From the NCBI GenBank assembly GCA_028023455.1, contig JAQFVV010006238.1, forward strand, positions 3,914,572-3,978,571: a DNA stretch of 64,000 bases, given 5' to 3'. The notes below the pieces were generated by a model that was not told the origin of the DNA, did not search any database, and worked only from the letters and a program-made list of their open reading frames with translations. Source of the stretch: Epiperipatus broadwayi (taxonomy: Eukaryota > Onychophora > Udeonychophora > Euonychophora > Peripatidae). Of the stretch, positions 24,830-36,397 are shown one piece after another. The position numbers were made by a program, and so were the translations under genes. The first letter of the stretch is position 1. Each line of letters opens with the position of its first letter.

Positions 24830-25320
24830 ACAGTAATTTCAGATGTGTAGTGCTCTCAGTGAAAATGTGTTCATGGGCAGCAGCTGAATATTCCCACAGA
24901 ATTTGGGAAACCATCACTGGAGGAAACCATCTGGATAGCAGCTAGATATGAAAAGTTGATTTTCTAATGGATTTCAAGTGAAGTTACCAAGAGGACTGTT
25001 GCTGAGGGATGGAAGTAATTACAGCTAAAAGGAGCTCATAATGATGGTTGCAGTGCTCTGTAATGAAGCCAGATGTGTTTGTGTGCAGCTGAACTGGACC
25101 AGGACAAAGTGTTTGGGAAACTGAGGCCAATGGTAACTGTCTTGAAAGCAGTCTTAAAGTTCGTCGGGGGAAATGAAGCCATGAGAACTATATATATATT
25201 GTGATATGTGTGTAGCAATACCTTGGAAGAAGTTAACCGAAGTGAACTACACATATGTATAGTATGTTATGTTTGCAGCAATGCCTCATTGGGGGAAGTT
25301 AACCATAGGTGACTATATAT
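24830..25320. repeat. Diverged direct duplication, unknown repeat
   Basis: Two roughly 170-base blocks resemble each other: 24837-25000 and 25020-25190 share GCAGTGCTCT-like, GAAAATGTGTTCATGGGCAG / CCAGATGTGTTTGTGTGCAG, TTTGGGAAAC and GTCTTG-type words. They are followed by two copies of a CAATACCTTGGAAGAAGTTAACC-like segment (near 25216 and 25278). Slightly higher GC than the surroundings; no coding frame recognised. Old tandem repeat or SINE-like array. Confidence 0.4.
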
Positions 25321-25489
25321 ATATATATATTTGTGTTGTGAGTATAGGAGACTGTTTGCTTTTCTTATTATATATTATTTTGTTTGTTGGTATTCAGAAT
25401 GCGTGCATTTCGAATATACATTCAGTTATTCACTAACTGATATACATGATGACATACAAGTAAAAAAATATAAATGATCTTCATTGTTC

Positions 25490-25606
25490 ATAGCATGAAA
25501 TACATATATTGGAGATCATTTATCTTCTTTACATGTATGTAATCATGTACATCATTTATATAGGATGATGAATAGCTTAAGGGAATTTCAAAGTCTGTTT
25601 TCACAC
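25490..25606 (+). repeat. Foldback repeat family B, fragment
   Basis: CATGAAATACATATATTGGA, GATCATTTATCTTCTTTACA and a CTTAAGGGAATTTCAAAGTC end match the right half of family B copies. Confidence 0.55.
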
Positions 25607-25607
25607 C

Positions 25608-25911
25608 TTTCTAATTACAACTAAAGGTTAGTATATACATTATAGTTGTATTGAAATATATATATATATTGTATACACAATTTCTTTTAAATATATATAT
25701 TGTAACCCTCATGTCTGAGTTTACAGGCATTGCTTCTATCCAAATATTTTACTTTATTAACATCTTTCTAATTACAACTAAAGGTTAGTATATACATTAT
25801 AGTTGTATTCAAATATATATATTGTATACACAATTTCTTTTAAATATATATATTGTAACCCTCATGTCTGAGTTTACAGGCATTGCTTCTATGCAAATAT
25901 TTTACTTTATT
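25608..25911. repeat. Tandem duplication of a ~150-base unit
   Basis: TTTCTAATTACAACTAAAGG starts both copies (near 25608 and 25764), and the copies remain nearly identical through CCTCATGTCTGAGTTTACAG to TATTTTACTTTATT. They differ by a few AT dinucleotides and single bases, so the duplication is recent. It starts at the edge of a family B fragment. Confidence 0.9.
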
Positions 25912-28900
25912 GTGTATAAAGAAATATTAAAAGTCCTACATATATAATAAATTTTAAAGTGTTTTTAAAATGATGACATTAAGTGCAAAACTAAAACATA
26001 ATTTTTTTTATTTTAAAATAATATTACTATTTTAAATAAAAGGAATGTTGCTATAGAAACCAATCACAAATGATTGGGGGAAAAAAATACTAAAATCATC
26101 TGCATTTCCAAGAAGGGAGGGAAGATTGTTAGTTTTTCATCATATCTTTTACTGTATAGAAGTCAATAAAATCTGTAAGTGTTATTTAAGTAATATCATG
26201 TGTTTTATGGAGTAGAGAATGCTTTCCCTGATCTTTCCAGAATTGTAGCTGCATAAGGAGCTGTAAGCAAAGAAATGCTTTAAAATTAACATTGATGCTT
26301 CTGATTTATTCATTACTATTCGATGCTGAAGAAATATTTGAGATTTACTTGCTACAAGAAGAAAACTAGCCATCTAAAGTGATTATCCCATAGAAATGTA
26401 CTTCTGTAATTAATCTTTAAATCTACCTATTTTAAATGCTCACAGGAAAGTTTCAATGGAGACTCTCATAGGAAAACTGCCATTGAATGAATCAAAAGAA
26501 ATTAAAATGTTAGCTTAGCATTGCTGGCATTTAAAATTGATGATTTCAACGGCCATATATCCACAATTATACTAACAGAAGCATACAAATATACATGAGC
26601 TCACAAAGACATCAAGGTAATTTAACTGAACTTTCTATAGCTATTCTCAATAAGTTATTGTAAGCTGCAAAGATTTACCCCCTCTCATGCATGATCATCA
26701 TACAATTTTTTGTAAGTATAAATATGTAAATATATTTTTTTAAAATTATTATATAATTTTATTTGTTAATTATTGTTGTTGTTAATAATTTTGGTTTGTC
26801 ATTTCTTATCTGAAATCCAAGCTGATTATTTATTTTATTAATGTAATAAAGTATTAGGTGGAGGGAATAACAATCAGCATATATAATTGAATCTGCATGG
26901 AAACCTGCTTTTGTGTATCTTCAATTTGATCATTGCTTGTGACTGTTGTAGATTTGTCAATTAAAATTAAGTTGCATGTAGGCACTTGACCATGAACATG
27001 GACACCCATTGGTTATCTTTAAATTCCTACAGACTAAAATTAATTTGCAAATATTGTATTTTTTCATTTTATTGTTAACTTGATTATTACCAATTGTCAA
27101 AAGGGCCGTTATCGTTATAATATATTAATACATACTTAAAGTAGGACCAGTTCTTGGTTTAAATATTGAAATGCAGTACAAAATAATAAAATATATGTTT
27201 CATAAATTTTATATCATATTTATTATATTTTACTTAAGAGAAATGATTTTTTCTTATGTATATTAAGTTTTTTCAATGAACAACAGAGCATTAACTAGCA
27301 ACAAGGTATTGTGATCTACTAATAATATTTCATCATCAAAGACAGTTTCCCATAGCTCATCACTTCTTTAACAACATTTATTCTAGCATATTATTTATAA
27401 TTGCTCTCTCATTAATATTTATTTTTCCTGTTGGATAATTCTAGGATCCAATTTTCTTTTCAACTAAAACTGGCTGAAAATTTATTTACTGTTTATACTA
27501 GATTATTTTCTGGCATAGCTAACCTAGCCATTCCATATCCATTTAAATCATTTAAATTTTACTCTAGACTTGCAACCTTATCATGGAAGAGATATGCTTA
27601 TGAATTTATTGCTATACTGTGACTATGTATTTATTATTATGTTATGTACTTCTATGATAAATATGAATGTATACATATTAAAGTCAAGCAATACATGAGT
27701 GATTATTTAAACGTGTATAGACAAAATATTAAACTTAACATTCCTATATAAAAAAGTATAAAGCATATTTAATTTTTTATTTGTAACAAAAAATTTCAAC
27801 AGTGTATTTATTCACTGATTGTTTATTGTACATATTTGTTTATTATACACACATGTTTAATATGATTCATATATACTGTGACTTATTTGGAAAGATTTTA
27901 AAATAATATTTTTATAACTCGTATCTACATAAAAAGCAGTGTGTCCCATTGCAAAGGTGACTGATTCTCTCTACAAGTTGCCTACATTTCTGAATCACCA
28001 AATATGTTATGTATAGATGTAATTTATATATTAGCCACAAACATTTAAAGATACTAGTGCATCTGGTGTATGAGTTGCAACATCAAAAGATGCATTTTTC
28101 ATGCCTTAACTTATGATGGTATAATGTGCTAACATTAAATTTTCTTTTAATTGGGCAAAACTACTACTGAAACATTTGATCAAAATTGTCTATGACAGTG
28201 AATCCATGAATCATGAGAAAATTTTCAATCGATTTACATGATGGCAGAGAAAACATTGAAGATGTTTGATGAAGTTAGGAAACACATTATTAAATGTCAT
28301 ATCACAATTCATGATTCAGATCCTCTAGTATCTTAAAATATTTGCACTTAGCAGCTAAACTGTCTCTCATAATGTATTTGTTGATTCAGAGATGCAAACA
28401 ATTTCAGTTAGAAGTTAATCACATTTTCACTAGGATACATTCAAATAATATAACTATTTAAATGGGAGTAATTCACTATAAGTGGAAGATTAACAATATT
28501 ACAAATAAACTATGGCTTAACACTGCTTTCAATGCACAGGTCATATTCACAGTACTAGATAAAGTCAGATGTTTGAGGGAGAAGAAGCAGAGAACAGACA
28601 TATAAAGTAATTAATATGTAAATTGATAAGTTTACATATTTCACTTGCATGATAAAGCAACACATGATGGAACAATACATGAATCCTTTTTATTTATTTA
28701 TTTATCACACAACTTTATATGTTCATTTTCCACTTCCTCTTCCTCACAAATGTCTTTATATAGTGCCATGAATATGACCCACCCAATGGAAAAGCAGTGC
28801 TAAACCTAGTGTTAATCTTTCCCTTATAGCAAACTACTCCAATTTATAGAATTACAAAATAATAATGGAAGATGTAAAGTTTATCGAATTATAACTACGT

Positions 28901-29834
28901 AAAATGATGCCAAATCTTCAATGTATCATTTAAAAATTATATATTTTCTTCATTGATATGTTAATAAAAGTTTGGTCAATTTATGCAGGAGATATGTTTC
29001 CATTTCAATTGTTTACTTACCGTGAGAGAAGATCAACCCCACATCAAATACTATATATCAGTTTAAATATCACTAATGGAATTCATTGATGTTAAAGTTA
29101 GAACTTTTAATTTAGCAGTTTACTTTAACAAAGCTCATATCACCAACATTTATATATGGTATAAGACAGAGTTATACAAAGTCAGTATCTTAATAAACAA
29201 ACAGTGGTTATGATGTGGGATTAATCTGTCTCACAACAGTGGAAGAAATAGTTAAATCTAAAATACAGGTATGCAGATAATAGTTGATTTTTTCATTAGT
29301 GAAGCAATAGGTATAAAATATTACTTAATTGGTAAATGATGTTTTGAAGATTTGTTATTATGTGAAATCATTATATATATACTATCAGAATCCATTTCCT
29401 GAGAAATCATTCTGTAAGCTGGAGAAGTTTCTAAAACAAAACTGTTTAAAATTGGGATGGTTTCAATTAAAGATACAGTGATAAATAGGGATTCCTTCAT
29501 AAAGAAAGGTGTTTAAATAAAGATGATATAGGTAAAATCCATACAAAAATACGAATGAGATTAAGTACAACCTTCTGGGAGGTGATATGGTACATGATAA
29601 TCAAAAAATGTATTTTGGGTATCTGTATGAAGTGATTATACACATTCCATGATCATCTGTATCACTAATAGTTAAAAGTTAAGAAATATATTTCTTACAT
29701 TTGGAAAAAATAATAATGATGTAATGGATAGCTTATTTAATTCCATGCAATATTTTAAATTTATTCATTCATCTGTGTCTATATGAATCATTAGTATGTG
29801 CAATTTCCAGTATATATATATATATTATAAACTC
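25912..29834. other. AT-rich DNA, no gene seen; one old repeat
   Basis: No protein frame here shows a recognisable motif; the frames at 26182 (minus) and 27431 (plus) are unexplained and short. The segment 28215-28365 aligns loosely with 48760-48910 (shared TTTTCAA, CATGATG, ATCTTAAAATATTTG / ATCTTAAAATTTTTG and AGCTAAACT words in the same order). This suggests an ancient dispersed repeat. Confidence 0.4.
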
Positions 29835-30235
29835 AGTCAGGCTTCCTACAGCTATCCAACCTACCTTACCCAATTAATAAACATGACCACATATATGTGA
29901 AAATCTTCAATATACATATTTCATGCTTAACCAGATTTTCATTGATATGGATGACTGAAGGAAGAGTTGGAAAGTGGTGAAAATTGAAGCTTGTCCATTA
30001 ATGTTTAAAGATTTGCTATCTTAATATAAACTGAGCATTGATTGTATATGTGTGAGAGTTGGTGATCTGGACTAACTGATGAATACTGGTTCTGCATGAA
30101 ATATGTTTTTTGGAGATCATTTATTTTTTTCACATGTATGTGGTCATGGGTATTGGTTATATACAATGGATTGGATAGCTGTAGGGAGCTTGAAAGTCTG
30201 AGTTTAAGTCCCTTATATCCCTTACAATTACAGTA
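29835..30235. mobile_element. Foldback repeat family B, asymmetric copy
   Basis: A short left arm (GCTATCCAACCTACCTTACC to CATATTTCATGCTTAACCAG) is followed by a fuller right half. That half runs GATTTTCATTGATATGGATG, AGCTTGTCCATTAATG, GATCTGGACTAACTGATGAA, TACTGGTTCTGCATGAAATA and ends CTTGAAAGTCTGAGTTTAAG. The order matches the right half of the 33-kb palindrome. Confidence 0.65.
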
Positions 30236-30894
30236 AGTTTAGTACAAATCATAGACATGTATTTAAATATTGTATATATATATGATTAATGTTTAGAAAC
30301 GTTTATCATTTAATCTTTCTTGTAAGTATAGAATGGAAAGCTTTTTTTAAATTTTATTCATGAAATTGTTAACATAATTGGCACATTTATATTTATATCT
30401 GAATTTGTTTACATTGTTTTGAATTCTAAATATGTAAGTTCTTAGCAGTAGTGGAAATAAGGTGGTTAGATTAAGTGGTTATTATTATTTTTTTGGCTGC
30501 TTAATTTAAGTTATGTTTATTCACAATTATCATTAGCAAAATAATTAACATTACTTGAGTTGATCGTATTTGCTATTATTTGATTTCTATTTTAGTATTA
30601 GCAACTGATTTAAAATTTAATATAGTTGTTTTTGCATGGTTTTAAGATTTAAAATTTTGGCTTTGTAACCATCAAATAAAAAGCTGTTTGCTTATTTAAC
30701 ATCTTGCCTCATTTATATTTGTGCTTATTTGTATTGTTTTGAAATCTGACTACTTGAGATCTTATTGGTTAACATAAGTAATGTTGCTGGAGTAGTTAAC
30801 ATTAGTGAATTAGCAAGGATTTTGAATCTTTACACAGATTTTAAAGTTTAAGGTTTAGACTCAATATTAAAATAATGGTATAATTTTATAATAA

Positions 30895-31490
30895 GGGATA
30901 GAAGCAATGTTAAATTGCTACCGAGATGGGTAAAGTATTATTGCATAGCCAGGGTAATTCTATTGCTTAATTATTCATTTGCTTTTAAGTAAAGAACTCA
31001 TTGCATGTACTCAGATTTGAATCTTGGGATTAATGCCTCAATCACTACATCATAGATCTTGAAGATTGAAGGATTTTACAATTAGTTGATATATATATAT
31101 TATCATGCATATCATACAAATATTAAAGATTATGATTACGATGTAGTTCTAAATATTGAGATTGTAATATAAACTATTTTATAAGCGATTGCAAGTAATG
31201 ATAAAATATTAATAATTTGGGTAGAGAGTTATTACATATTCACAGTGCTCCATTGATTAATTAATTTCACTGACTTTAGATAGAGAACTTGCCATATGTA
31301 GCTAGATAGAAATCCAATGCATTGATTGATAAAATACATCACAAATATGAATAAAATGTTATTATATGACTATACTATGCTTAATTATCTCCTGGCTTTT
31401 AGGCAAAGAATCTAGCATATATAACCGAGTTTGAACTGTACTGCAGTGGAAATGATTGTTTAATGTACTAACCACTACATTACAACATAT
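30895..31490 (+). repeat. Three diverged SINE-like units in tandem
   Basis: Units near 30895-31090, 31197-31340 and 31345-31490 share, in order, ATATTATTACAT-like words, a CTTTTAGGCAAAGAATCT-type segment, a CATATGTA...TTTGAA block and a CACTACAT end. Divergence is high. The units resemble an old tRNA-derived array but the promoter boxes cannot be fixed. Confidence 0.35.
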
Positions 31491-31538
31491 TAACAATTTT
31501 ATTAGTCATTCATTAGACTAGAGATTATCCACTTGATG

Positions 31539-31730
31539 AATAATATTTCTGTAGTGTAATTTTCACTACACCCCTCTTACGCAAGGTAGGGACTGATTTC
31601 TGTCCGCTTATAATACCTTACATTTCATGCTGAGCCAGCATTCATCAGTTGGCCCAGATCATAATCTCTTACACATATCTTTATCGTTCAATATACATAT
31701 AGTGAAAATTACACTATAGAAATATTATTT
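31539..31730. mobile_element. 192-bp MITE with ~30-bp inverted ends
   Basis: The left end AATAATATTTCTGTAGTGTA (then ATTTTCACTA) mirrors the right end TAGTGAAAATTACACTATAG (then AAATATTATT) with one or two differences. Inside are family B words (TTTCATGCTGAGCCAGCA, TCATCAGTTGGCCCAGAT). It is therefore either a MITE that captured a family B piece or one into which a piece inserted. Target duplication not resolved. Confidence 0.7.
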
Positions 31731-32722
31731 AGAACAATACAGGTCTTGAAGATTGAAGTATCTTAAAATGGTTTAGTTGGCTGCCTTTTTTTAGTGTTCC
31801 ACCATACATTTATATTAGGGTATGTGAGTAAGCACGTGACCGATTTTTTTTTTAAAATCTTTTGAATTCTATAAAACGTATCGATATATTGCCCCCTTCC
31901 CCGTCTTTCAATTTTACTTCTGCGAATTTTTTGTAGTACATATTAAAAAGGCAAATCTTGACATTAGTTTAAAAAAGAAGAAAATCAATGTCCTACTCAT
32001 TTGGTTTTATAGAAACTCCTTAAATTAAAAAGAACTTCCTACAAATTGAAATGCTGAGGGAGAGAAAAAACGTCACAAAATGAAAAATGAAGATGCAAGG
32101 AATAACATTTTTTTTTTCGAAGCAAGATTTGTTTGTTTTTTTTGTCCCCCCCCCCATTCGAATTTTAAAAAAAAATTGTAGCTATGGAACTAAATAGAAA
32201 ATGATTAGTTTGATGTGTATTTAATGAAAATATCGTATTTTTTAAAAATAATTTTAATTTTATTATTCATTTTTAAAATTCTCTTAATATAATCATATTT
32301 CACTTCATTATTCACTTTTCATTATTTGTTCTCATGTGTGTAAACGCTATATATATTTTATGAGTTTCCTTGGCATACTTAAAAGATGTTTCTTCGTATG
32401 GTACTTTTTGCCAGGCCCAGAGGAAGGCTTATTAGCGCCCTTATGCAAAACAGTAATTGATGCGTTTTCCCTCAAAAAATAAATAAATATATAAAATAAA
32501 AATTAATTCTAAGTGATTTTATTTCATTTTAATGTTTTATTAAAGATAATATATATAATTATAAATTTAGTTTCCGAGCTTTTACGGAACTGAATATAGA
32601 TACAATACCATCAACATTTAGAGTATTGTATAAGACATTCTCTATAACTATCATTGACAAATTTACCAACCGATCTTGTGTCATTGTCGAATGAAAATAA
32701 TTTTTTATGATTTTAACTTTAA
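31731..32722. other. AT-rich DNA, no gene seen
   Basis: Includes a 10-C run near 32146 and a short GC-richer word near 32410-32450 without coding pattern. Nothing else recognised. Confidence 0.5.
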
Positions 32723-33902
32723 TTAGAGGGGATTTGAACCCAGACTTTTAAACTCTCGTTAGTTATTCACTCCATCTTATTCAACCGATAAACATGCCCA
32801 TATACATATGAAAAACATAAATTATCTCCAATACGTATATTTCGTTCTGAACCAGCACTCATCAGTTCTTCCGGATTATCATCCTTCACTCATATATACA
32901 GTTAATACTCGATTTATATTAAGATAGAAAATCCCCATGCTTTAATGGATAGGCTTCAACCTTCTCCATTCTCCAACTTTTCAGTCATCCACATCGTTGA
33001 AAATCTGATGATAATGTGTTTAAACCCTTTGTTTGCCAATTTTTGTAGTGATATTCTAATTTTGACTGTAAGTGAATCTGTCACCTCATATGTAGGTCTT
33101 TAAGTCCATTTAAATACACAGAAGAGAGATGGGTAGAATACAGGCGGAATATGTGATATTTTAACTACATAGATAGTATTTATATTCTAAGCTAGTATAA
33201 TTAGAGTGGATTTGAACCCAGATTTTCAAACTCTTTTTAGTCATCCACTATGTCTTAAACAAATAATACACATGCCTATATACATGTAAAAAATATAAAT
33301 GATCTCCAATATATGTATTTCATCCTGAGCCAGCACTCATCAATTGGTATCATGTATAATGGTTGCATAAGATGGAGTGGTGACTAAAGAGAGCTTGAGA
33401 GTCTGGGTTCAAATCCACTCTAATTATACCTAGCTTAGTATATGAATACTATACATTTATTTAAAATATTACATATTTAGCCTGTATTTCGCTTATCTCT
33501 CTTCTATGTATTTAAATGGGCTTAAGGTCCTCCAAATGAGGGGTCAGATTGACTTACAGGCAACATGGATGACACAACAAAAATTGGTAAACAAGGGGTT
33601 TGAACACACATCAGATTTTCAATGATATGGATGGCTGAAGAGTTGGAGAGTGGAGAAGATTAAAGCCTGTCCATTAAAGCTTGGGGATTTGCTATCTTAA
33701 TATAAATTGAGCACTGACTATATATATATATGCAAAGGATAATGAACCGGATCCACTGATGAGCGCTGGTTCAGCATGAAGTATATATATTGGAGATCAT
33801 TTATCTTTTTTGCATGTATATGGGCATGTGTGTTGGTTATATAAGTGGAGTGGATGACTAAAGAGAGCATGAAAGCCTGGATTCAAATCCCCTCTAATTA
33901 CA
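32723..33902. mobile_element. 1.2-kb palindrome, foldback repeat family B
   Basis: The two halves meet near 33310 and pair along their whole length. Left outer end AATTAGAGGGGATTTGAACC mirrors GGATTCAAATCCCCTCTAAT at the right. GATAGGCTTCAACCTTCTCC mirrors the segment near 33650. An inner copy of the same terminus at 33195-33215 mirrors the one at 33405-33425. Each half thus contains two family B termini in nested order. The outward word GGTTCAAATCC is a Pol III B-box match. The arms have many differences, so the palindrome is not fresh. It abuts the degraded 3' end of the hAT pseudogene. Confidence 0.8.
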
Positions 33903-33943
33903 CCAAATTTAAAATATAAATACTATGCATGTGTTTAAAATAT

Positions 33944-36307
33944 TAGATTTTTAACTTTGAAAATGACCTTTCCACTATCTACACTTATAGAAGAGTTAAT
34001 AAAATTGTTATTGATATGCTCAAATTTTTTTTTACGTGTGTTATAGCATTGGCCGGGAAGCAAACCTGGTAACCCATGACAGCTGTTTGTAAGGCAGCTG
34101 TGCTGACCTCTTGACCACCAACGCTTGACAGATATGCGCAAATTTGAGAATGAAATGGTCAATATTTTCAAGAATGTAACTTAGAAAATCAAATGGATTT
34201 ATGAGTTGAGATAATTCTCTTGAAAATAAGTTTTTAAATAGACATAATTCTTCATACAATTCCTCTCCATTTATATCTTTATTATTATCATCCTCACTTA
34301 AATGAATGTGTAGATTGAAATATTCTTTTTCAAGTGTTTTAAATCAGCTTAACCAAGTTTATTCATGGTTGACAAAAACATCAAATTGTTTGTTGTGAAT
34401 TTCCATTTGCATAAAGCTCTCATCAAAAGATGCAATTATCATATCAAATATTGTGAAAAAGAAGTTTACTCTGAATTTATCTTCAGATGTTTGGAGTTCT
34501 TCCTCTCTATGTTCATAATAATATATTTTACTTTTCTTTCTGTTTCTCACTACATTGTTACTTTTGAAGTGTGGCTCTCTTTCTAAATCTTCACATAGAT
34601 TTTTAGCTGTTTGAAGTAAGGAATTGTAACAAACATCCATACTGTAATTACTAAAAAAATATTTTAGATTGTTAATGACTATCAAAACGTGAACTATTTG
34701 TTTGAGCATTTTGCAACATTTGACTAACAGGATTCATAAAACGTAGTGAAATAAGAGATCACAGAAACTGATAATTTTTTAATTTTGTATATAATATCTG
34801 AGCTTGGTGTTTATTTTCATGATCAAAATTGTCATCAAAGAATATTTCAAACAAAGCATTATATATTTCTCCTGCTTCACGTCTCAGTAGTTAAAGAGCA
34901 TTTACCCAACTTTCCCATCTAGTATCTGAAAGTGGTTTCAATGTTAATGAGGTAATGTGCTTTTTTGAGATAGACCAACCTTAGTAAATAGTATGAAACA
35001 TTATAGATTGCTTGTATTGTTCCAAAAAAGCTTATGGTTACTGAATTTACCTTTGCAGCATCATTAACTACATGGTATTAAAAAAACTCTGGGAATTTGA
35101 ATTTAATTAATGTTTTGCAGGTCTCTTTTCTTTCCATATTGGTCCCATTGTCATATTCTTAGCCTCTTATATTTTGTGTCTAAATTCCAATTTTTCAGCT
35201 TATTAATTATTACATTATATAAATTTTCACCTGTAGAATTCTCAATTGCCTCCCCCCCCCCCCAAATGCTCTTCAATTAGACACTTTTCCACTGCAACTG
35301 TCATTTGTTTCATGTGACTTCTATCTGGAGTTCATGCTAATATAATAGAAAAATATTTGGCCATTCTAATAGATGACAAAACCTTATCTGGGATAGCATT
35401 ACTCTGAATTTAAATAATTTTTATTTTCTACATCTTTGCTCAAGTAATTGCTCTTATATTTTGATTTCAGTGTTCTATTTATGTGAATCTCTATAACCAA
35501 ATCATATTTAGTGAACAATTCAATTAATTTTAAAAAAATAGCATTATTTTTTTATATAGTTTATCTAAAGTATCACATAGACGTAAACATCGTGAAGCAA
35601 GATATTTTATTATTTCAATTATTGTTATATGTTTATTGTTTGTCAGTTGGGTTTATAAATCATATCACATTTTCATACTTTATGTGAACAAGACTTTTTT
35701 CATGTATGTGAAATGTATGAGACAAATTCCACTATTGATTATAACCATGTGATACAAAATTTGATGCAGCATCTTTATGATTGTTGGACAAAAAAAATTA
35801 CAAGAAAAGCAGAAAACCCTATTTTTTGAATGTGAAAATTTGATGCAGAGTCTTTAATTATGATTGTTGGACAAAATAATTTACAAGAAAAGCAGAAAAT
35901 CCTATTTTTTGAATGTAAATAAATTAACCATGATCTATGTACTAATTCACTATTTTCCTTTTTTTTATAATACACATTACTAAACTTTCTTCCTTCACAA
36001 ATCTGGGATAGAATATGTTCTCTTTTTGGATAGTTCCACATTCACTCAAAGTAAATCAAAGTTTATCAGTAATTTTAGGCCAATTTGCTAGATCTTTCAG
36101 TTCATCAACTGAAAAGTTTTGTTGTTTTTTATTGAAATCTTTATTTGGCTGTTCTTCATTAGAATTTTTATTGGGGTGTTTTACATTAAAAATTTGAGTT
36201 GGTTGTTCCTTTTCAGGAACCTCATTTTCAACAACAGATAAATCTTGTCTATGTTCATTGCGTGAATCCTTTTGATTTGAAGGTTTAGATTTTATTTTAA
36301 AAGTCAT
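33944..36307 (-). pseudogene. hAT transposase pseudogene, ZMYM1/TTF-zinc-finger type
   Basis: In minus-strand order, with frame changes: a charged N-terminal region (36307-36056); a TTF-type zinc-finger stretch with RKFSNVYYKKK, HRSWLIYLHSKNRIFCFSCK (near 36000-35850); AKYFSIILA and RSHMKQMTVAVEK (35380-35270); TGENLYNVIINKLKNWNLDT (35240-35170); TLKPLSDTRWESWVNAL (about 34940-34890); SMDVCYNSLLQTAKN and FRVNFFFTIFDMIIASF (34640-34420); NGEELYEELCLFKNLFSREL (near 34260-34200); and VERSFSKLKI (near 33960). These match the order in ZMYM1-like hAT proteins from zinc finger to C-terminal dimerisation region. Damage includes stops, frameshifts, an internal 75-base duplication (35766-35840 and 35846-35920), a 12-C run at 35252, and a SINE at 34028-34130. 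The C-terminus stops where the family B palindrome begins. Not functional. Confidence 0.85.
34028..34130 (-). mobile_element. tRNA-derived SINE, family 1, inserted in the hAT pseudogene
   Basis: Minus strand: GTCAAGCGTTGGTGGTCAAG (A-box region), AGCTGCCTTACAAACAGCTG, GGTTTGCTTCCCGGCC (B-box-like), AATGCTATAACAC and an A run at 34033-34025. GATATGCTCAAATTT (34013-34027) and GATATGCGCAAATTT (34131-34145) flank it, a 15-nt target duplication with one difference. It splits the transposase frame between the FAHIC and VERSFSKL parts. Confidence 0.85.
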
Positions 36308-36397
36308 AAAGTGCTCCAGATAGTTTTTGTAATAATTTTGCTTTTGCAGCCTTTCCTTTTAATTGAAACCTAAATCGAAAAGTTTGCGTGCGAAAAT

